Positions 17,015-24,572 of a DNA stretch of 64,000 nt are shown here, in pieces. Position 1 is the stretch's first letter, and every line of letters starts with the position of its first letter. The notes beneath the pieces are model-generated. The model was not told the DNA's origin, searched no databases, and worked only from the letters and a program-made list of their open reading frames with translations. The position numbers and the translations under genes were made by a program. The DNA is from an uncultured Subdoligranulum sp. (lineage in GTDB: Bacteria > Bacillota > Clostridia > Oscillospirales > Ruminococcaceae): contig UQZO01000008.1 of the NCBI GenBank assembly GCA_900545545.1, positions 29,001 to 93,000 of the forward strand. The letters are read 5' to 3'.

Positions 17015-18273
17015 CAGTCCACCAGCGCCGGGGCGCGGTTCTCACTGCGGGGCAGGCCGTACTTGTCCAGCGCGTCGAGGAACGGATCGGGGTTGAACTC
17101 CTCCACGGTGTAGACGCCGGGCTTGGTCCACTGGCCGGTGAGCATCATCAGGGCGCCGCACATGGCCGGTACGCCGGTGGTGTAGCTGATGGCCTGGCTG
17201 CCCACTTCCTTGTAGCATTCCTGGTGGTCGCAGACGTTATAGATGTAGTAGGTCTTGGGCTGGCCGTCCTTGGTGCCGGTGAAGATGCAGCCGATGTTGG
17301 TCTTGCCCTTGGTGCGGGGGCCCAGGCTGGCCGGGTCGGGCAGCAGGGCTTTGAGGAACTGGATGGGGACGATCTCCTGACCGTTATAATTGATGGGGGT
17401 GGTGGAGAGCATACCCACATCCTCCAGGCAGCGCATATGGTCGAGGTAGCTCTGGCCGAAGGTCATGAAAAAGCGGATGCGCTTGACGTCGGGGAAATTC
17501 TTGCCCAGAGACTCGATCTCCTCGTGGTGGAGCAGGTACATATCCTTCTTGCCCACCTGGTCAAAGTCGTATTCCCGCTTGATGCTCATGGCCGGGATCT
17601 CCACCCAGTGGCCGTTTTCCATGTAGCTGCCGGGGGCGCTGACTTCGCGCAGGTTGATCTCGGGGTTGAAGTTGGTGGCGAAGGCATAGCCGTGGTCGCC
17701 GCCGTTGCAGTCCAGGATGTCGATGGTGTCGATGGTGTCGAACTCGTGCTTGGCGGCGTAGGCGCAGTAGGCCTGGGTCACGCCCGGGTCAAAGCCGCAG
17801 CCCAGCAGGGCGGTGAGGCCGGCATCCTCGAACTTTTTCTTGTAGGCCCACTGCCAGGAGTAGTCGAAGTAGGCGGAGAAGCCTGCTTCCTTGCAGCGCT
17901 TCTCGTAGATGGCGCGCCATTCGGGGTCGTCGGTGTTTTCCGGCTCGTAGTTGGCGGTGTCCATGTAGTTGACGCCGCAGGCCAGGCAGGCGTCCATGAT
18001 GGTCAGGTCCTGGTAGGGCAGGGCGATGTTCATGACCAGGTCGGGCTGGTAGCTCTTGATGAGGGCGATGAGCTGGTCAACGTCGTCCGCATCCACCTGG
18101 GCGGTGGTGATTTTGGTTTTGGTGATGGGGGCCAGTTTTTCGGCCAGGGCGTCGCACTTGGATTTGGTGCGGCTGGCGATGCACAGTTCGGTGAAAACAT
18201 CGCTGACCTGGCAGCATTTCTGGATGGCGACACTGGCAACGCCGCCGCAGCCGATGACAAGAACTTTGCTCAT
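17014..18273 (-). CDS. carboxynorspermidine/carboxyspermidine dehydrogenase (saccharopine dehydrogenase family)
   Basis: 419 aa. N-terminal NAD(P) Rossmann motif VLVIGCGGVASVAIQKC, then SRTKSKCDALAEKL and the family signature GFDPGVTQAYCAYA (about residue 160). Known reaction: reductive condensation of aspartate semialdehyde with a diamine (putrescine, diaminopropane or, in the related CAPA route, agmatine) to the carboxy-triamine, which the next enzyme decarboxylates. SD AAAAAAGGAG. Separated from speB by a 72-base gap with a perfect hairpin. Confidence 0.9.
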   Translation of the reverse strand: MSKVLVIGCGGVASVAIQKCCQVSDVFTELCIASRTKSKCDALAEKLAPITKTKITTAQVDADDVDQLIALIKSYQPDLVMNIALPYQDLTIMDACLACGVNYMDTANYEPENTDDPEWRAIYEKRCKEAGFSAYFDYSWQWAYKKKFEDAGLTALLGCGFDPGVTQAYCAYAAKHEFDTIDTIDILDCNGGDHGYAFATNFNPEINLREVSAPGSYMENGHWVEIPAMSIKREYDFDQVGKKDMYLLHHEEIESLGKNFPDVKRIRFFMTFGQSYLDHMRCLEDVGMLSTTPINYNGQEIVPIQFLKALLPDPASLGPRTKGKTNIGCIFTGTKDGQPKTYYIYNVCDHQECYKEVGSQAISYTTGVPAMCGALMMLTGQWTKPGVYTVEEFNPDPFLDALDKYGLPRSENRAPALVD

Positions 18274-18303
18274 GGTGATGACTCCTTTTTTGTACGATGT
18301 ATT

Positions 18304-18327
18304 GTTCCTTCTTTACAAAGAAGGAAC
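18304..18327 (-). repeat. perfect intercistronic hairpin in the polyamine operon
   Basis: GTTCCTTCTTT (18304-18314) and AAAGAAGGAAC (18317-18327) are exact complements with a two-base centre. No U-tract follows on the minus strand, so it is more likely an mRNA processing or stability element than a terminator. Confidence 0.55.
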
Positions 18328-18345
18328 CGAAGAAATTCCAAACAA

Positions 18346-19218
18346 TTAAACCTTGGGCCGGTTATACACCAGCGCCAGCAGCAGTTCCCGCAGGGTCTTG
18401 CAGGCGGTGGCGGTGGAAACGCCGCTGGCATCCAGCATGGGGGCCAGCTCGTTGAGATCGGCGCCCACAATGTTGGCCCGGGTCACGGTGCGGATGGCGT
18501 CCAGCAGCTGTACAAAGCTGACGCCCCCTGCTTCCGGTGTGCCGGTGCCGGGGAAGGCCGACGGGTCCAGGCAGTCCATATCAATGGTCAGGTAGACGGG
18601 GACTTTGGTATCGCACAGCCACTGGGTCAGTTCCGCAAGCCCCGTGAAATCAAACCGGTGCATATCGGTGTGGGCGGCGGCAAAGTCAAATTCTTCCCGG
18701 TCGCCGCTGCGGATGCAGAACTGGTGGATGCGCCCGTCGCCCAGAATATCGTGGCAGCGGCGGATGACGCAGGCGTGGCTGAGTTTCGCGCCCAGGTAAT
18801 CGTCCCGCAAATCGGCGTGGGCGTCAAAGTGGACGATGTGCAGCTCGGGGTAGCGCGCCGCCACCGCCCGCACGGAACCCAAGGTGACCAGATGTTCGCC
18901 GCCCAGCAGCAGCGGGAACTTGCCGTCCCGCAAAATTTCCGCCGCCCGGGATTCGATGTCCACCAGGGCGCTTTCGCTGCTGCCGAAGCAGAGTTCCAGG
19001 TCGCCGCTGTCGAAGATCTCGCAGTCGGTCAGGTCGGTGTTCTGGTAGGGGCTGTAGGTTTCGATGCCGTAGCTTTCGTGCCGGATGGCCGCCGGGCCGA
19101 ACCGGGCGCCGGGGCGGTAGCTGGTGGTGGAATCATAAGGCGCACCGAAGAGCACGATCTCGGCGGTGCGGTAGGCGCTGTCGCACCCGATAAAGTTTTC
19201 AACATTCCGTGGCAGCAT
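18346..19218 (-). CDS. speB: agmatinase / ureohydrolase
   Basis: 290 aa. All arginase-family manganese motifs are visible: GGEHLVTLGSV, HFDAHADLRDD (His-Asp-His-Asp) and SIDMDCLDP-type (TIDMDCLDPSAFPGTGTPEAGG region, near residue 205). It should hydrolyse agmatine to putrescine and urea; related ureohydrolases can also act on N1-aminopropylagmatine to give spermidine. Its ATG overlaps the speE stop (TGATG) with GGAGG inside speE, so translation is coupled. Confidence 0.88.
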   Translation of the reverse strand: MLPRNVENFIGCDSAYRTAEIVLFGAPYDSTTSYRPGARFGPAAIRHESYGIETYSPYQNTDLTDCEIFDSGDLELCFGSSESALVDIESRAAEILRDGKFPLLLGGEHLVTLGSVRAVAARYPELHIVHFDAHADLRDDYLGAKLSHACVIRRCHDILGDGRIHQFCIRSGDREEFDFAAAHTDMHRFDFTGLAELTQWLCDTKVPVYLTIDMDCLDPSAFPGTGTPEAGGVSFVQLLDAIRTVTRANIVGADLNELAPMLDASGVSTATACKTLRELLLALVYNRPKV

Positions 19219-20075
19219 CAGCGTTCCTCCACTTCCCGCAGCATTTCCTCGAGAAATGCCGGCAGATAGAATGCACCCACATGCAGGCGGGTGGTGTAGT
19301 AGCGGGTACGCATGTTCAGCGCGTTCCAGGCGGCCGCGTCCAAATCATCGATGGGATGATACTTTTTGCTGGCAAAACCGAACAGCCAGTAGCCCGCCGC
19401 AAAGGTGGGGATGTGGGCCTGGTACACTTTGCTAATGGGGAAGGTGCTGGCAATGCGCTTGTGGCTGCGCTGCATGGCGTTGGCGTCCTCGGCATAGAAG
19501 GGGCTGCCCTGCTGGTTCACCATGATGCCATCCTCTTTGAGGGCGTTGAAGCAGTTGCCGTAAAATTCCCGGGTGAAAAGACCTTCCGACGGGCCGAAGG
19601 GGTCGGAGGAATCCACGATGATGAGGTCGTACTCATCCTCGCACCGGCGGATGAACTTGAGGGCGTTTTCAAAGTAGATATGGACCCGGCGGTCGTCCAT
19701 GCGGCAGGCGTTGCCCGGCAGATAAGCGCGGCAGGCTTCCACCACCATGGGGTCCATCTCGACGAGGTCGATGCGCTCCACCCGGTCGTAGCGGGTCAGT
19801 TCCCGCACCACGCCGCCGTCGCCGGCGCCGATGACCAGGATATCCTTGGCTTCCCGGTGCACCGACATGGGCACATGGGTGATCATCTCGTCGTAGATGA
19901 ACTCGTCCCGCTCGGTGAGCATGACGTTGCCGTCCAGCGTGAGCACCCGGCCGAATTCCGGCGTTTCAAAGATATCAATGCGCTGGTAGTCGCTCTGCTT
20001 GGAGTAGAGCTGGCGATCCACCCGGATGCTGTGCTTGACGTCCGGGGTATGAAATTCCGAAAACCACATTTCCAT
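19218..20075 (-). CDS. speE: spermidine synthase (aminopropyltransferase)
   Basis: 285 aa, usual length. N-terminal beta domain (SIRVDRQLYSKQSDYQRIDIFET), SAM-type loop VIGAGDGGVVRELTRYD, and the catalytic aspartate in IIVDSSDPFGPSEGLF. It transfers aminopropyl from decarboxylated SAM to putrescine. No speD (SAM decarboxylase) is in this operon or window, so its donor must come from elsewhere. SD GAAGGAGGG; 16 bases after speA. Confidence 0.9.
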   Translation of the reverse strand: MEMWFSEFHTPDVKHSIRVDRQLYSKQSDYQRIDIFETPEFGRVLTLDGNVMLTERDEFIYDEMITHVPMSVHREAKDILVIGAGDGGVVRELTRYDRVERIDLVEMDPMVVEACRAYLPGNACRMDDRRVHIYFENALKFIRRCEDEYDLIIVDSSDPFGPSEGLFTREFYGNCFNALKEDGIMVNQQGSPFYAEDANAMQRSHKRIASTFPISKVYQAHIPTFAAGYWLFGFASKKYHPIDDLDAAAWNALNMRTRYYTTRLHVGAFYLPAFLEEMLREVEER

Positions 20076-20091
20076 GGGAAAACCCTCCTTC

Positions 20092-21558
20092 TCAGGCCAG
20101 CACGTTCAGGCGCAGGATGTCGGGGTCCTCGGGACCCGTCATGCTGCAGCCCTTGGCTTTGGCGTACTCGATGTAATCGAGAATTTCGGCGGTGATGCGC
20201 TCCCCCGGCGCGAGGATGGGGATGCCCGGGGGATAGCACATGACGAACTCACTGCAGACCCGGCCCTCGGTCTCCCGCAGGGGCAGGCTGATTTTCTCGG
20301 CGTAGAAGGCCTGCTGGGGGCTGGCCACCACTTCGGGGTCGATGTATTCCTGGTTGAGCAGGCCGGTGCCGTCGGTGTGGTAGCGGCGCTTGATCTCGGC
20401 CAGGGCGCTGACCAGCCGCTCCAGTTCCTGGGGACGGTCGCCCATGGAGAGGTAGGCCAGAATGTTGCCGATGTCGCCGAACTCGATCTGGATATCGTAC
20501 TCATCCCGCAGGATGTCGTAGACTTCGATGCCCGCCAGACCGATATCCCGGGTATGGATGCTGAGCTTGGTGGTGTCGAAGTCAAAGACCGAATCGCCAT
20601 TGCACAGTTCCTTGCCGAAGGCGTAGTACCCGCCGATGGCGTTGATCTCCTCCCGGGCGTACTCGGCCATATCGGCCACCTGGTGGAAGACCTGGCGCCC
20701 GCGCAGGGCGAGGTTGCGGCGGGAGATATCCAGGCTGGACATGAGCAGGTAGCTGCCAGAGGTGGTCTGGGTCAGGTTGATGATCTGGCGCACATAGCCC
20801 GCGTGGACATTGGGCCCGCAGAGCAGCAGGCTGGACTGGGTCAGGCTGCCGCCGCTTTTGTGCATGGAGACAGCGGCCATATCGGCCCCCGCCGCCATGG
20901 CGGAAACCGGCAGCCCGCCGCCGAAATAGAAGTGGGTGCCGTGGGCTTCATCGGCCAGGCAGAGCATGCCCGCGTCGTGGGCCATCCGCACGATGGCCCG
21001 CAGGTCGCTGCAGATGCCGTAGTAGGTGGGGTTGTTCACCAGCACCGCCACCGCATGGGGGTGCTCGGCAATGGCCTTGGCCACCTGTTCCCGGCGCATA
21101 CCCAGGGAGATGCCCAGCCGCTGGTCCACCTCGGGGTTGACGTAGACCGGCACCGCGCCGCAGAGCACCAGGGCGTTCAGCACGCTGCGGTGCACGTTGC
21201 GGGGCAGAATGATCTCATCCCCCCGCTTGCAGGCGGTTAGCACCATGCTCTGTACCGAGCTGGTGGTGCCGCCCACCATCAAAAAGGCGTGGGCCGCGCC
21301 GAAGGCATCGGCGGCCAGTTCCTCCGCTTCCCGGATGACCGACACCGGGTGGCAGAGATTGTCCAGGGGTTTCATGCTGTTTACATCCACGCCCACGCAC
21401 TGCTGGCCCAGAAAGGCCGTCAGTTCGGGGTTGCCGCGGCCGCGCTTGTGGCCGGGCACGTCGAAAGGCACCACCCGCATGCGGCGGAAGTTTTCCAGCG
21501 CCTCGTGGATCGGCGCGCGGCGCTGGTCCAGACGGGTGTGGTTTCCGTTCCCGTTCAT
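20092..21558 (-). CDS. speA: arginine decarboxylase, Orn/Lys/Arg decarboxylase class I
   Basis: 488 aa from the ATG at 21558, with GGAGG six bases upstream; an in-frame start at 21768 lies inside the leader RNA and is rejected. Fold I PLP enzyme of the short Bacillus SpeA/YaaO type: PGHKRGRGNPEL near the N-terminus, DEAHGTHFYFGGGLP, and the PLP lysine in SMHKSGGSLTQSS. Converts arginine to agmatine, first step of the encoded spermidine route. First gene of the operon, preceded by an attenuator-like leader. Confidence 0.9.
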   Translation of the reverse strand: MNGNGNHTRLDQRRAPIHEALENFRRMRVVPFDVPGHKRGRGNPELTAFLGQQCVGVDVNSMKPLDNLCHPVSVIREAEELAADAFGAAHAFLMVGGTTSSVQSMVLTACKRGDEIILPRNVHRSVLNALVLCGAVPVYVNPEVDQRLGISLGMRREQVAKAIAEHPHAVAVLVNNPTYYGICSDLRAIVRMAHDAGMLCLADEAHGTHFYFGGGLPVSAMAAGADMAAVSMHKSGGSLTQSSLLLCGPNVHAGYVRQIINLTQTTSGSYLLMSSLDISRRNLALRGRQVFHQVADMAEYAREEINAIGGYYAFGKELCNGDSVFDFDTTKLSIHTRDIGLAGIEVYDILRDEYDIQIEFGDIGNILAYLSMGDRPQELERLVSALAEIKRRYHTDGTGLLNQEYIDPEVVASPQQAFYAEKISLPLRETEGRVCSEFVMCYPPGIPILAPGERITAEILDYIEYAKAKGCSMTGPEDPDILRLNVLA

Positions 21559-21591
21559 GTTTTCCTCCGTCCCGTGGTTCCTGTGCAAAAC

Positions 21592-21629
21592 AAAAAACGC
21601 AAGCCGCACCACCGGGTGCAGACTTGCGT
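21592..21629 (-). terminator. intrinsic terminator in the speA leader
   Basis: ACGCAAG (21629-21623) and GCACC (21619-21615) pair with GGTGC (21610-21606) and CTTGCGT (21603-21597); six T follow. Only about 34 bases separate it from the speA start codon, too few for another promoter, so speA must be transcribed by readthrough or antitermination. Confidence 0.85.
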
Positions 21630-21966
21630 TGTCTTTCGCCATTTTTCGCCGCAAAGCGCCCTGTCCTCCACAAAACGAGGGCAAGGGCGGGGCTTTTGTA
21701 TCTTTGGCGTATCGTGTCCAGAGTCTATATAGCAATTCTACTTTTACTACTCTTATTGACCGTTTCACAAGTCTGCGTGGGGTGCACGCAATTTCTGGTT
21801 ATCAAAAGGAACCAACTTATAAAATTTGAGCTTTTAACTCAATCAATAAGGCAACCCAAGTTGCCGATCGGCAGTGGACCCGGCTGTCCGTATGGCCTTA
21901 GCCCCTGATGGGCGGTCCTAGGTAAATTGCTTTGAAAAACTCCTACACGATTCGTCTTTCAAAATC
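21592..21966 (-). ncRNA. structured leader RNA / candidate riboswitch-like attenuator of the polyamine operon
   Basis: RNA read on the minus strand from about 21966. The ends of a 240-base core pair: ATCGTGT (21951-21945) with ACACGAT (21717-21711), GAGT with ACTC, and AGCAATT with AATTGCT. Inside: a three-way junction closed by GGACC (21918-21914)/GGTCC (21880-21876); hairpin GGCAAC-TTGG-GTTGCC; and an eight-bp long-range helix CTTATTGA (21850-21843)/TCAATAAG (21759-21752) enclosing three hairpins. The strand GCAGACTTGTG (21776-21766) can form 11 pairs with CGCAAGTCTGC (21628-21618), the 5' arm of the terminator, giving an antiterminator. I do not recognise a named family. Confidence 0.65.
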
Positions 21967-21972
21967 GTGGTT

Positions 21973-22001
21973 ATCGTACCATATCGTCGGGAAAATGTCA
22001 A
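21973..22001 (-). promoter_or_regulatory. promoter of the polyamine leader RNA
   Basis: Perfect -35 TTGACA (22001-21996), 17-base spacer, -10 TACGAT (21978-21973) on the minus strand. Confidence 0.72.
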
Positions 22002-22030
22002 TGAAATTTTTGGTAAAATTCCCGTACAAC

Positions 22031-22068
22031 AAAAAAGGGGGCCACCCCTTGCGGGATGGCCCCCTTTT
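22031..22068 (-). terminator. intrinsic terminator after hsp20
   Basis: AAAAGGGGGCCA (22033-22044) and TGGCCCCCTTTT (22057-22068) are exact complements; on the minus strand a T-rich tract follows. It isolates hsp20 from the polyamine leader. Confidence 0.85.
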
Positions 22069-22079
22069 GGAGGTAAAAA

Positions 22080-22550
22080 TTACAGAATCTCGATCTGAGT
22101 GGGCTGCTTCTCCGGCAGTTTCTTAGCTTCCGCCTTGGGCAGGTTCAGCTTCAGGATACCGTCCTCAAAGCTGGCCTTCACATCCTCGGGCTTGAGCTCT
22201 TCGCCCACATAGAAGCTGCGGGCGCAGGAACCGGTGTACCGCTCCTGACGGATATAGTGGCCGTCGTTATCCTTCTCATCATGGTCGGCGCTACGGTTGG
22301 CCGTGATGGTCAGGTAGCCGTTCTGCAGATCCAGCTTCACGTCCTCCTTCTTGAAGCCGGGCAGGTCCACGAAAACGTCATAGCCGTTTTCGGTCTCCCG
22401 CACATCGGTCTTCATCACATTGGCACTCCGTTTGCCAAAAGCACGGCGGGGATCAGCCGCCTGCATCATGCGGTCAAAGTCGCGATCCCAATCATTCTGG
22501 AACCAATCGTCCAGCAAAGCATCATGAAACATATAAGGCACCATCATCAT
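22080..22550 (-). CDS. Hsp20 / alpha-crystallin small heat-shock protein
   Basis: 156 aa; SD GGAGGAATGACTT before the ATG. Alpha-crystallin domain at about residues 45-140 (KTDVRETENGYDVFVDLPGF, the LTITANRS strand, FEDGILKLNLPK) and the C-terminal I-x-I anchor (IEIL). ATP-independent holdase that binds unfolding proteins in the cytoplasm. A CIRCE element overlaps its promoter, so it is probably repressed by HrcA. Monocistronic. Confidence 0.92.
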   Translation of the reverse strand: MMMVPYMFHDALLDDWFQNDWDRDFDRMMQAADPRRAFGKRSANVMKTDVRETENGYDVFVDLPGFKKEDVKLDLQNGYLTITANRSADHDEKDNDGHYIRQERYTGSCARSFYVGEELKPEDVKASFEDGILKLNLPKAEAKKLPEKQPTQIEIL

Positions 22551-22674
22551 AAGTCATTCCTCCAATTCTCATCGGCTGCCGGTTGTTTTTCCGGCGTCGG
22601 ACTTTTGATTTAGCCTTCTCGGGGTTCTGGGGGTCCTGCTTTCGCATCGCCCCTTGTTCCCTTGGAACGCCTTT

Positions 22675-22703
22675 AGTATAGCACCGCAAATTAGCACTGT
22701 CAA
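22675..22703 (-). promoter_or_regulatory. hsp20 promoter
   Basis: TTGACA (22703-22698), 17 bases, TATACT (22680-22675) on the minus strand. The -35 falls within the CIRCE element. Confidence 0.8.
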
Positions 22704-22717
22704 GCGTAGAGTGCTAA
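22691..22717 (-). promoter_or_regulatory. CIRCE operator (HrcA site)
   Basis: TTAGCACTG (22691-22699), nine bases, GAGTGCTAA (22709-22717). This equals the CIRCE consensus TTAGCACTC-N9-GAGTGCTAA with one mismatch and overlaps the hsp20 -35 hexamer. Confidence 0.92.
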
Positions 22718-22771
22718 TGTTTACATTTCATGCAATGTTTGTTCACAAAATATGCGATTTTTCCCCGGGGC

Positions 22772-22800
22772 TGTACAAACGGGCGGTTTTCCGCTATGAT
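22772..22800 (+). promoter_or_regulatory. promoter of the EFR1 gene
   Basis: TGTACA (22772-22777), 17 bases, TATGAT (22795-22800); translation starts 38 bases later. Confidence 0.55.
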
Positions 22801-22837
22801 AAAGGCACCCTAATCCTGATAAAGAAGGCAGAAAACC

Positions 22838-23581
22838 ATGGTATACCAACTGATTTTCAGTCCCACCGGCGGCACCCAGGCTGTGGCCAACGCGCTGTCC
22901 GGCGGGCAGGTCGTGGACCTGACCGACCGCAATTTTGATTTTTCTTCCGTGACCCTGACCGGGCAGGATGTAGCGGTCATCGCCGTTCCCTCCTATGGCG
23001 GCCGTGTGCCGCTGCCCGCCGTGGAGCGGCTGGGCAAGGTGCACGGTGGCGGCGCCCGGGCCGTGCTGGTCTGCGTTTACGGCAACCGCGCCTACGAGGA
23101 CACGCTGGCCGAGCTTTCCGACGTGGCCGAATTCGCCGGGTTCCGGGTGGTAGCCGGGGTGGCGGCGCTGGCGGAGCATTCCATCGCCCGCAAGTACGCT
23201 GCCGGACGCCCCGATGAATCCGACAAGGCCGTGCTGCGGGATTTCCAGGCCAGAATCCAGGCCAAGCTGGACGTCGGGGACACCACCGCCCCTGCCCTGC
23301 CCGGCAACCGCCCCTACAAAAAGCTCGGTGTGCGCAGCATCGTGCCCCAGGCAGGCAAAGCCTGCACCGCCTGCGGCCGCTGTGCGGTGGTCTGCCCGGT
23401 GGGCGCCATCGACACCGCCAACCCTAAAGTGACCGACAGCGGCAAGTGCATCAGCTGCATGCGGTGCGTGGCCCAGTGCCCGGTACATGCCCGCGACCTG
23501 AACCCCGTGGTGCTGGGCGGGCTGGAACTGGCTCTGAAGCCGGTTTGCTCCACTCGCAAGGAAAACGAGCTGTTCCTGTAA
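22838..23581 (+). CDS. EFR1-type flavodoxin/ferredoxin fusion
   Basis: 247 aa. N-terminal flavodoxin-like domain (YQLIFSPTGGTQAVANAL; FMN-phosphate loop SPTGGT) and a C-terminal pair of 4Fe-4S sites (CTACGRCAVVCPVGAI and CISCMRCVAQCPVHAR). This is the EFR1 family found in anaerobic Firmicutes, presumed to shuttle electrons between flavin and iron-sulfur partners; the partner is unknown. Cytoplasmic, own promoter and terminator. Confidence 0.85.
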   Translation: MVYQLIFSPTGGTQAVANALSGGQVVDLTDRNFDFSSVTLTGQDVAVIAVPSYGGRVPLPAVERLGKVHGGGARAVLVCVYGNRAYEDTLAELSDVAEFAGFRVVAGVAALAEHSIARKYAAGRPDESDKAVLRDFQARIQAKLDVGDTTAPALPGNRPYKKLGVRSIVPQAGKACTACGRCAVVCPVGAIDTANPKVTDSGKCISCMRCVAQCPVHARDLNPVVLGGLELALKPVCSTRKENELFL

Positions 23582-23598
23582 GCGTTTGCAGGGCATTG

Positions 23599-23632
23599 AA
23601 AAAGATCGTCCCCGGTGGGACGGTCTTTTTTG
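23599..23632 (+). terminator. intrinsic terminator after the EFR1 gene
   Basis: AAAGATCGTCCC pairs with GGGACGGTCTTT (one G-U pair) around CGGT and runs into six T. Confidence 0.85.
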
Positions 23633-23759
23633 TCACTTTTCGGCCACAGACGTAAAAATTCGCCAGGCCGCTTTTCAGCGCCGCCCCAACGTGCTACACT
23701 AAAAATAAACCCTGCCACACAGTTTTTGAGGCATTGCCGTTACCAAAGAAGGTGAAAGG

Positions 23760-24512
23760 ATGAAAAAACGCTTCTGTATTCTTTGCGCCGGTTTGTTGCT
23801 GGCCGGAACGCTGACAGGCTGTACCGTACCGGCCTCCCCGGCCCCCACCGCCACCCCGGCAGTGACCGCTGCGCCCGCCCCCACGGCTGCACCGACCCCC
23901 ACGGCCACGCCGGTGCCGTCCCCTGCTCCCAACCTCCAAGACAGCGATTTCGGGCAGGAGAGCAGTGACCTCTCCTTTTTGACCGAGGAACAGCAGGACC
24001 TCTACCAAAAGGCGTTGGAACTCAGCACACCGCTCTTCGGCATGCCGGAGAATCTGAACGGGGTCGGGCCTTTCCGCCCGCTGGACGACGGCAACGGCAA
24101 CTGGGCCCGCAGCGGGGAATATTACCTGTACGAAAATAGCTATGCCGCGTGGGAAGACTGGATGTACAGCATCTTTACCCCGGCGTACATCCAGCAGCTG
24201 GGGCGGTTCTACACCGATAAGTTTGTGGACCTGGACGGGCATCTGGCCACCTGGTTTGACAGTTCCCTGCTGCGCACGTTGCTGCCGGGCTACAACCGGA
24301 TGGTGACGGAAAATGTTCCCCCGTTGTACCGACTGGAATCCCGGACCGAGGAGGAACTGACCTTCACCCTGCTGGCCCCCTACGACACCAACTACCGCAA
24401 CAGCAACACCCCGCAGGATATGGTCCTTGAATGGAAGGAATACCCTATCCGGATGATCAACACCGACGACGGCTGGCGCATCGATGAGTTTCACACCGCA
24501 ATGTACGGCTGA
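23760..24512 (+). CDS. lipoprotein of unknown function with Pro/Thr/Ala-rich tether
   Basis: 250 aa. Signal peptide with lipobox LTGC, then a low-complexity Pro-Thr-Ala stretch (about residues 25-58) that would span the cell wall, then a compact domain of about 190 residues rich in Trp/Tyr (ENSYAAWEDWMYSIFTPAYIQQL). The C-terminal part (WKEYPIRMINTDDGWRIDEF) resembles the end of NTF2-like or DUF domains in which a predicted beta strand ends with GWRIDEF. No catalytic motif seen. Next gene has a similar export module. Confidence 0.7.
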   Translation: MKKRFCILCAGLLLAGTLTGCTVPASPAPTATPAVTAAPAPTAAPTPTATPVPSPAPNLQDSDFGQESSDLSFLTEEQQDLYQKALELSTPLFGMPENLNGVGPFRPLDDGNGNWARSGEYYLYENSYAAWEDWMYSIFTPAYIQQLGRFYTDKFVDLDGHLATWFDSSLLRTLLPGYNRMVTENVPPLYRLESRTEEELTFTLLAPYDTNYRNSNTPQDMVLEWKEYPIRMINTDDGWRIDEFHTAMYG

Positions 24513-24572
24513 CCCCGGCCGCAAGAACGGTCAAATCCTGTAACCGAAAACAAATCTCCCAGGAGGTGCCCT

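Noticed and set aside
21559..21768. N-terminal extension of the arginine decarboxylase
   Set aside because: It would be translated from the leader RNA and terminator; the ATG at 21558 has an ideal SD and starts where the family begins.
21624..21908. Short plus-strand frames opposite the speA leader
   Set aside because: No ribosome site; the stretch is explained by the structured RNA on the minus strand.
21601..21966. T-box leader, guanidine (ykkC) or 6S RNA as identity of the polyamine leader
   Set aside because: I saw no T-box AGGGTGGNACCGCG element and no ykkC core. Paired ends recall 6S RNA, but the branched interior does not fit a single long hairpin.
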